Positions 6,789 through 11,672 of a DNA stretch of 11,672 nucleotides are shown in pieces. Made by a program: the position numbers and the translations under genes. The first letter of the stretch is position 1. Each line of letters starts with the position of its first letter. Source of the DNA: Christiangramia sp. (GTDB taxonomy: Bacteria > Bacteroidota > Bacteroidia > Flavobacteriales > Flavobacteriaceae); contig JAGXII010000049.1 of NCBI GenBank assembly GCA_024635735.1, forward strand, positions 1 to 11,672, written 5' to 3'. The notes below the pieces were generated by a model. That model ran no database searches and was not told the origin of the DNA. It saw only the letters and a program-made list of their open reading frames with translations.

Positions 6789-6818
6789 AAAACCGTCCTC
6801 AAAAGGGATGGTTTTTTT
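6789..6818 (+). terminator. Rho-independent terminator after the DUF3276 gene
   Basis: AACCGTCC (6791-6798) pairs with GGATGGTT (6806-6813) through one G-T wobble around a 7-base loop. The arms extend by A-T pairs and run into TTTTTTT (6812-6818). It is 23 bases after the DUF3276 stop and only 27 bases before the M14 peptidase ATG, which leaves little room for a separate promoter for the peptidase gene. Confidence 0.85.
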
Positions 6819-6844
6819 ATATTAGGCATTCCAAAATCTAAATA

Positions 6845-9358
6845 ATGCGATTTCTACTAAGTTTCCTCTTTTTGATTTCATTTAGCGCCTTCGCGCAAAA
6901 AGATACCCTAAGCCTCAATTATTATTTACCCCAAAATGTCACCTACAATCCCCAAATCCCAACTCCACAGGAAGTTATTGGATTTGTACCGGGAGAGTGG
7001 CACGTTAGTCATGACAGGTTGATAACCTATATGAATAAACTAGCGGAAGTTTCTCCGCGAATAAAGATGGAAACCCGTGGATTTACTTATGAGGGCCGTC
7101 CTCTGGTTATACTTTATATCTCTTCCGAAGAAAATATAGCAAATCTGGAAACCATTAGAGAAAAGCATCATGCCCTGGTTGAGAAAAATTCGCAATCCCT
7201 GAATACTGCTGATATGCCTATTGTAATAAACCAGGGATTTTCAATACACGGCAATGAACCAAGCGGTGCTAATGCTTCGCTACTTTACGCCTATTATCTC
7301 GCGGCCGCCCAGGGAAACAACATAGAAAATACACTTAATAATACCGTAATATTACTGGACCCATCTTTTAATCCAGATGGGTTACAGCGTTTTGCTTACT
7401 GGGCTAACACCAATAAAAGTGATAATATTAATTCCGATTCTCAGGACCGCGAGTATGATGAAGTCTGGCCCGGAGGAAGAACCAATCATTACTGGTTTGA
7501 TCTTAACCGCGACTGGTTGCCGGCACAATTACCCGAATCTCAGGCAAGAATAGCCACTTTTCACAAATGGTATCCCAATATACTTACAGACCACCATGAG
7601 ATGGGGTCAAATTCAACTTTTTTCTTTCAGCCGGGGATTCCTGAAAGGACCCATCCGCTCACTCCACAAATGAATCAGGACCTTACCCGGGAAATTGGAA
7701 CCTATCATGCTGCTGCCTTTGATAAACTGGGATCGCTTTATTTTACTGAAGAAAATTATGATGACTTCTATTATGGGAAAGGTTCCACTTTTCCTGATAT
7801 TAACGGAAGTATTGGAATTCTATTTGAACAGGCAAGCTCACGGGGACATGCCCAGGAAACTGAAAACGGGATCCTTACTTTTCCTTTTACCATAAGAAAC
7901 CAGTTTACTGCAGCACTTTCTACTCTGAAGGCTGCACAGGAAATGAGAGTTAAATTATTGAATTATCAGAGAGATTTTTATAACGACTCCAGATCTTCTG
8001 CCGGAAACGGTGCCTATGCTTTTGGAAGTTCAGCAGATCCCGTGAGAGCCTATAAACTTGCCGAAATCCTGAAAATACACCAGGTCGAGGTTCACAGGTT
8101 ATCTAAAGGATTCTCGGAGAGCGGAAAAACATTCGAGCCGGGTGCGGCATATATTGTCCCGAAGAATCAACGTCAACATAGACTGGTAGAAGCAATGTTC
8201 GAAAAAAGGACCAGTTTTAAGGACAGTCTTTTTTATGATATTTCGGCATGGACCTTCCCACTCGCCTTTAATCTTGACTATACTGAAAACGCATCACTTA
8301 AAAATGCAGGGGAAAGAATAGAAGACCTTGAAATGTTTGCTCCTGATGCTCCTGCAAAAAGCAGTTACGCGTATTTACTCAACTGGAACGATTATTATTC
8401 TCCAAAAGCTCTCAACAGTATTCTCGAAAAAGGACTTCGGGCTAAGGTCGCTATGAGAGAATTCAGTCTTAATTCTGATAAGTATGACTATGGAACCATT
8501 ATGATTCCCGTACAGAATCAAAAACTGAATAAAGAAGAGCTTCACAAATTTCTTTCGGAAGTAGCAATAAACAGCCATGTTCGAATTACCGCAATTAACA
8601 CGGGAATGACAAGTGGAATAAACCTGGGAAGTGGAGAATTTGAAGCCCTTAATCCTCAGAAAATTGCAATTATCGTTGGCGAAGGAATCACATCATATGA
8701 TGCCGGAGAAATCTGGCATTTATTTGATCAACGTTATGATATAAAACTTACCAAACTCGATATCAAAAATCTTTCAAGGGCTGAACTTAGACGTTATACA
8801 GATATTATCCTGCCTAATTCCTGGGGTAGTGCTCTTGGCAATAAGGAAGTTGATAACCTAAAAAAATGGGTACGCGAAGGGGGAACTCTTATTGGGTACC
8901 GCAATGCGGCCAACTGGTTAAAAAATAATCAGTTCATGGATCTTAAAATTAAGAAAACCGATCTAAAAGCTAAAGATATCAGTTTTGAAGAAAAGGGCGA
9001 TTTTCGTGGAGCACAGGTAATTGGAGGTGCTATTTTTGAAGTTAAACTGGACCGAAGCCACCCCATTGCTTTTGGATATAAGAACGATAAGATTGCGGTT
9101 TTTAGAAATACCTCACTCTTTGTAGAACCCGATGAACAAAGCTATAATAACCCTATCCAGTATACGGAGAATCCTCTCTTAAGTGGTTATATAAGCAAGC
9201 CTAATCTCGATTCTATCGCTAATACAGTTCCGTTTAAACATGAGAGCCTTGGCCGTGGAGATGTTATTTTATTTACTGATAACACTAACTTTCGTGCATT
9301 CTGGTATGGAACTAATAAGCTATTGATGAATTCTATTTTCTTCGGAAAAGAGATGTAA
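6845..9358 (+). CDS. Secreted M14 zinc carboxypeptidase with C-terminal GATase1-like domain
   Basis: A protein of 837 residues with a clear signal peptide, MRFLLSFLFLISFSAFA, and likely cleavage before Q18, so it is exported. The M14 domain spans about 45-370. Zinc ligands are H135 and E138 in IHGNEPSG, and H250 or H251 in LTDHHEMGS. N221 and R222 in DLNRDW match the substrate-carboxylate-binding Asn-Arg pair. E328 in GILFEQASSRG is the expected catalytic Glu, so the site looks intact. A middle region (about 375-595) has no motif I recognise. Residues about 605-720 resemble a class I glutamine amidotransferase-like Rossmann fold (KIAIIVGEG at 606-614, DIILPNSWG at 653-661, WVREGGTLIGYRNAANWL). 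They lack the nucleophile Cys at the LPNSWG turn, so this part is probably non-catalytic. The same architecture recurs in Bacteroidetes exported peptidases. No type IX sorting domain is seen at the C-terminus. The peptide substrate is unknown. Confidence 0.88.
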   Translation: MRFLLSFLFLISFSAFAQKDTLSLNYYLPQNVTYNPQIPTPQEVIGFVPGEWHVSHDRLITYMNKLAEVSPRIKMETRGFTYEGRPLVILYISSEENIANLETIREKHHALVEKNSQSLNTADMPIVINQGFSIHGNEPSGANASLLYAYYLAAAQGNNIENTLNNTVILLDPSFNPDGLQRFAYWANTNKSDNINSDSQDREYDEVWPGGRTNHYWFDLNRDWLPAQLPESQARIATFHKWYPNILTDHHEMGSNSTFFFQPGIPERTHPLTPQMNQDLTREIGTYHAAAFDKLGSLYFTEENYDDFYYGKGSTFPDINGSIGILFEQASSRGHAQETENGILTFPFTIRNQFTAALSTLKAAQEMRVKLLNYQRDFYNDSRSSAGNGAYAFGSSADPVRAYKLAEILKIHQVEVHRLSKGFSESGKTFEPGAAYIVPKNQRQHRLVEAMFEKRTSFKDSLFYDISAWTFPLAFNLDYTENASLKNAGERIEDLEMFAPDAPAKSSYAYLLNWNDYYSPKALNSILEKGLRAKVAMREFSLNSDKYDYGTIMIPVQNQKLNKEELHKFLSEVAINSHVRITAINTGMTSGINLGSGEFEALNPQKIAIIVGEGITSYDAGEIWHLFDQRYDIKLTKLDIKNLSRAELRRYTDIILPNSWGSALGNKEVDNLKKWVREGGTLIGYRNAANWLKNNQFMDLKIKKTDLKAKDISFEEKGDFRGAQVIGGAIFEVKLDRSHPIAFGYKNDKIAVFRNTSLFVEPDEQSYNNPIQYTENPLLSGYISKPNLDSIANTVPFKHESLGRGDVILFTDNTNFRAFWYGTNKLLMNSIFFGKEM

Positions 9359-9371
9359 TCCTCATCCATTG

Positions 9372-9416
9372 TTTAGGAAAATTTTAGGAGTCTTCTTTTA
9401 AATTTAGATAACTTTG
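9372..9416 (+). promoter_or_regulatory. Candidate trkH promoter with direct repeat
   Basis: TAACTTTG at 9409-9416 matches the Bacteroidetes -7 box TAnnTTTG exactly and lies 89 bases before the trkH start. The -33 position has no TTG. Instead TTTAGGA occurs twice, at 9372-9378 and 9383-9389, 11 bp apart, about one helical turn. This gap (9359-9505) follows the peptidase gene, for which no convincing terminator is visible. Confidence 0.45.
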
Positions 9417-9435
9417 CAGCTGTTATTGAGCTAAT

Positions 9436-9509
9436 ATGGAAAAGGCTGCGCTTTTTCAACCATGCCGGCTTAAATATCCTATCATATGCTAAAAATTACT
9501 TTTCAGTGA
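9436..9509 (+). other. Overlapping mini-ORFs in the trkH leader
   Basis: ATG at 9436 opens an 18-codon frame ending in TAA at 9490-9492. Within its end, ATG at 9486 opens a 7-codon frame ending in TGA at 9507-9509, which overlaps the GTG start of trkH (9506). The first ORF contains an 8-bp hairpin, GAAAAGGC/GCTTTTTC (9439-9457), with a TGC loop and one G-T pair. Translation of either mini-ORF is unproven; such short frames arise easily by chance. Confidence 0.25.
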
Positions 9510-11296
9510 AATTTTCAGGGTTCAAAAGCTGGCTTCAAAATGAACGTTTTTTAAATTCCCTTAACCGATTTTCGTTTTTCCTTAGCCTTATAACATTACT
9601 GGTTGCTATCTATGACCTTGGCTTCAGGCATGTAAAGGCAGAAGAAGAGCAGCTTAATCACTTCTATTTTATTGCACTTATCATAGGAGTCACCGCCATT
9701 ATTCTTCGATATTTCTTTTTCAGGATAAAATTCAGGTTAAAAGTTCGAGTTTTCGACGGTATCCTGGGAACTCTTTTCTTCCTGCTTATTCTGGTAAAAA
9801 TTGATAGCATTCGGGAAAACCTGGCTGTTGTGCAGTTCCTGAACAAAATGGCATATGTCTATCTCGCTGCTCTGATCTATTTTATCAGAGAATTCTCTAC
9901 TGCAGAATTTAACTTTCAGAGAAAATATCTGAATCCGGCCCAGCTTTTCATAGTAGGTTTCCTAACGATTATATTTCTTGGTACGGCGCTACTTATGCTT
10001 CCAAAAGCAACTTATGACGGTATAAGCCTGCTTGATGCATTATTTACCTCTACAAGTGCCGTATGCGTTACCGGCCTCATTGTGGTCGATACAGGTTCTT
10101 ATTTTACCACTTTCGGGCAGAGTGTGATCCTGCTTCTAATGCAACTCGGTGGTCTTGGGATCATGACCTTTGCCAGTTACTTTAGTTATTTCTTCCGCGG
10201 AAGAACCTCCTATAAGAATCAGTTAATGCTGAAGGACGCTACAAATTCTGAAAAGATTGGCGAAGTAATAGGAGTGCTTAAAAAGATCCTTTATATCACT
10301 ATGATCGTAGAACTTCTTGGCGCTTTTCTAATCTATATAAGTTTAAGCAAAAATGAAATTCACCATATTGCCGATCGTTTATTCTTTTCAATTTTTCATG
10401 CGGTAAGCGGGTTCTGTAATGCCGGATTCTCCACCCTGGAGTACAGTCTTTATGATCCCGATTTCAGGTTTAATTATCCTTTGCAGCTAATCATAGCAGC
10501 TCTTTTTATTCTAGGCGGAATTGGATTCCCAATTGTACTGAATCTGTACAAATATATGGTCTACAGCATTAAGAATAATTTCCTTAAAATCCGCAAAAAA
10601 AGAAATAAGATATATTCCCCTTGGGTGATTAACCTCAACACGCGAATCGTTCTCTTCACCACCAGTATCTTATTACTTGTTGGTACCATAGGTTTTTATG
10701 GCTTTGAATATAATAACACCCTTGCAGAACATACCGGCTTTGGAAAAATAGTCACCGCATTTTTTGGCGCCGCGACACCGCGTACTGCTGGATTTAATTC
10801 GGTAGATACCGGAGCACTTAATTTTAGTACATTAATGCTTCTCTTTTTACTTATGTGGATTGGGGCTTCGCCTGCTTCAACCGGTGGTGGGATAAAGACC
10901 AGTACTATAGCAATTGCCATCCTGAATTTTTTCAGTCTGGCAAGGGGAAAAAACAGAATTGAGGTTTATAAACGTGAAATTTCAGAAGCATCGGTAAGAA
11001 GGGCTTTTGCTATCATTTCACTTTCCCTTATGGTAATTGGAACTGCTGTATTTTTAATCGCGTATTTTGATGAAGATAAAACCTTACTGAGTATCGCATT
11101 CGAATGTTTTTCGGCTTACAGTACTGTGGGACTTTCTACCGGAATCACAGCAGATCTAACCTCGGCTTCTAAAATGGTTCTTATTTTTACAATGTTTATA
11201 GGGCGTGTGAGTATGTTAACTATAATGATAGCAATATTAAGAAGGGTAAAGCATTTGAATTACCGCTACCCTACTGATGAAATATTAATAAACTAA
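9506..11296 (+). CDS. trkH: Trk/Ktr-type potassium uptake protein, membrane subunit
   Basis: An integral inner-membrane protein of 596 residues that forms the K+ permeation path. The superfamily-of-K-transporters core (about 141-580) has four pore repeats, and all four filter glycines are present: G190 (CVTGL), G307 (CNAGFST), G429 (PRTAGFNS) and G542 (STVGLST). The gating loop SPASTGGGIKTST (454-466) and the conserved Arg in IGRVSM (R567) are also there, so it should be functional. Ahead of the core lies an extra module of about 140 residues with four hydrophobic segments near 22-40, 52-71, 83-99 and 113-129, absent from KtrB (about 450 residues) but usual in long Bacteroidetes homologues. 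The start is GTG; no in-frame ATG lies upstream back to the promoter box and the next Met is residue 115, so GTG is the only good choice. The trkA gene follows after 13 bases. Confidence 0.93.
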   Translation: MKFSGFKSWLQNERFLNSLNRFSFFLSLITLLVAIYDLGFRHVKAEEEQLNHFYFIALIIGVTAIILRYFFFRIKFRLKVRVFDGILGTLFFLLILVKIDSIRENLAVVQFLNKMAYVYLAALIYFIREFSTAEFNFQRKYLNPAQLFIVGFLTIIFLGTALLMLPKATYDGISLLDALFTSTSAVCVTGLIVVDTGSYFTTFGQSVILLLMQLGGLGIMTFASYFSYFFRGRTSYKNQLMLKDATNSEKIGEVIGVLKKILYITMIVELLGAFLIYISLSKNEIHHIADRLFFSIFHAVSGFCNAGFSTLEYSLYDPDFRFNYPLQLIIAALFILGGIGFPIVLNLYKYMVYSIKNNFLKIRKKRNKIYSPWVINLNTRIVLFTTSILLLVGTIGFYGFEYNNTLAEHTGFGKIVTAFFGAATPRTAGFNSVDTGALNFSTLMLLFLLMWIGASPASTGGGIKTSTIAIAILNFFSLARGKNRIEVYKREISEASVRRAFAIISLSLMVIGTAVFLIAYFDEDKTLLSIAFECFSAYSTVGLSTGITADLTSASKMVLIFTMFIGRVSMLTIMIAILRRVKHLNYRYPTDEILIN

Positions 11297-11309
11297 AAAA
11301 GACAGTTTC

Positions 11310-11672
11310 ATGAAATATATAGTGATTGGTTTAGGAATTTTTGGAGCTTCGGTCTCCGAAAAACTAACCGAAATGGGCAATGAAGTGATTGGTGTGGATA
11401 TAAACATGAGTAAAGTTGAGAGTATAAAGGAAAAGATTACTCATGCCATAAGCCTTGATGCTACCGATGTGGACGCTGTAAAAAATCTTCCGCTTAATGA
11501 TACCGATGTTGTGATCGTAGGAATTGGTGAAGATAAAGGGGCTAATATCATGGCCGCGGCCTTGATGAAACAAATGCATGTTAAAAGGCTCATTAGCCGG
11601 GCGATTTCTTCATTGCAGCAAATGGTGCTTGAAGCTATGGGGGTTACTGAAATTATACACCCTGAAGAAGAA
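11310..11672 (+). CDS. trkA: TrkA/KtrA-type potassium uptake regulator, N-terminal part
   Basis: The first 121 codons of a gene that continues beyond the right edge. The protein begins MKYIVIGLGIFGASVSEKL, a Rossmann RCK-N (TrkA-N) domain with the GLGIFG nucleotide-binding loop at 7-12. The acidic D30 in VIGVDIN lies at the end of strand 2. LDATDVDAVKNLP (49-61) and TDVVIVGIGED (65-75) follow, and VTEIIHPEEE ends the visible part. RCK subunits form cytosolic rings under TrkH/KtrB and gate K+ uptake in response to bound nucleotide (ATP/ADP or NAD(H)) and, in many species, cyclic di-AMP through a C-terminal RCK-C domain that is outside this window. A single RCK pair (KtrA-like, about 220-230 residues) is more usual beside this type of TrkH than the tandem TrkA of E. 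coli. It is co-transcribed with trkH, with a 13-base gap. Confidence 0.92.
   Translation, partial: MKYIVIGLGIFGASVSEKLTEMGNEVIGVDINMSKVESIKEKITHAISLDATDVDAVKNLPLNDTDVVIVGIGEDKGANIMAAALMKQMHVKRLISRAISSLQQMVLEAMGVTEIIHPEEE

Noticed and set aside
9359..9408. Search for a terminator after the M14 peptidase gene
   Set aside because: Only AAAATTTT-type self-complementarity is present. There is no stable stem followed by a T-run.
9439..9457. Hairpin in the trkH leader considered as a riboswitch or terminator
   Set aside because: The stem is only 8 bp with a wobble pair and a 3-base loop, with no U-tract and no further paired elements or conserved riboswitch motif that I can recognise.
11364..11579. 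Minus-strand open frame within trkA
   Set aside because: It overlaps the well-conserved RCK-N domain of trkA, and its translation shows no known family.
1..11672. Mobile elements, CRISPR arrays, prophage or defence genes
   Set aside because: No transposase, integrase, regularly spaced repeats, inverted-repeat borders or toxin-antitoxin pairs are visible. All large genes belong to common housekeeping families.

Overview
The window looks like ordinary chromosome from a marine-type flavobacterium (Bacteroidetes, Flavobacteriaceae). The base composition is AT-rich. Starts lack Shine-Dalgarno sequences. Several promoters resemble the Bacteroidetes -7 box TAnnTTTG. The gene families also fit: a long ~310-residue NusB, the nusB-DUF1573-yajC order, a DUF3276 PUR-like protein, and an exported M14 peptidase with a C-terminal amidotransferase-like domain. 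A Gramella/Christiangramia-like genus is my guess, but it cannot be proved from this sequence. No mobile element, CRISPR array, RNA gene or obviously foreign segment is visible, and no gap between genes exceeds 150 bases.

Layout. Positions 1-1381 (+ strand) hold the 3' end of a peptidase T gene, a DUF1801/YdeI-type protein and a TehB-like SAM methyltransferase, tightly spaced and probably co-transcribed. A strong hairpin (about 1415-1445) ends this unit and also the convergent unit from the right. Positions 1465-4416 (- strand) read, in transcription order, leucine dehydrogenase, then nusB, a DUF1573 lipoprotein and yajC. A promoter-like box and a perfect 10-bp hairpin lie between leucine dehydrogenase and nusB, so nusB-DUF1573-yajC probably forms its own unit. 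Positions 4549-11672 (+ strand) hold an ABC exporter half-transporter, the DUF3276 protein, a terminator, the M14 peptidase, a promoter, and a trkH-trkA potassium uptake pair whose second gene runs off the right edge.

How the genes work together. TrkH (membrane pore) and TrkA/KtrA (cytosolic RCK regulator) are partners in one K+ uptake system. NusB (antitermination and rRNA transcription) and YajC (Sec translocon accessory) share an operon with a lipoprotein of unknown role. The remaining genes are independent housekeeping functions: peptide and amino-acid catabolism, export and methylation.

I did not find a new multi-gene system. The points most worth checking are small: a boxA-like element directly before the nusB start, a hairpin that could be both a terminator and the 5' end of the nusB mRNA, an extra four-helix N-terminal module on TrkH, an Asp replacing the catalytic Glu in the ABC transporter, overlapping mini-ORFs before trkH, and two A/T blocks exactly 20 bp apart before the DUF3276 gene.
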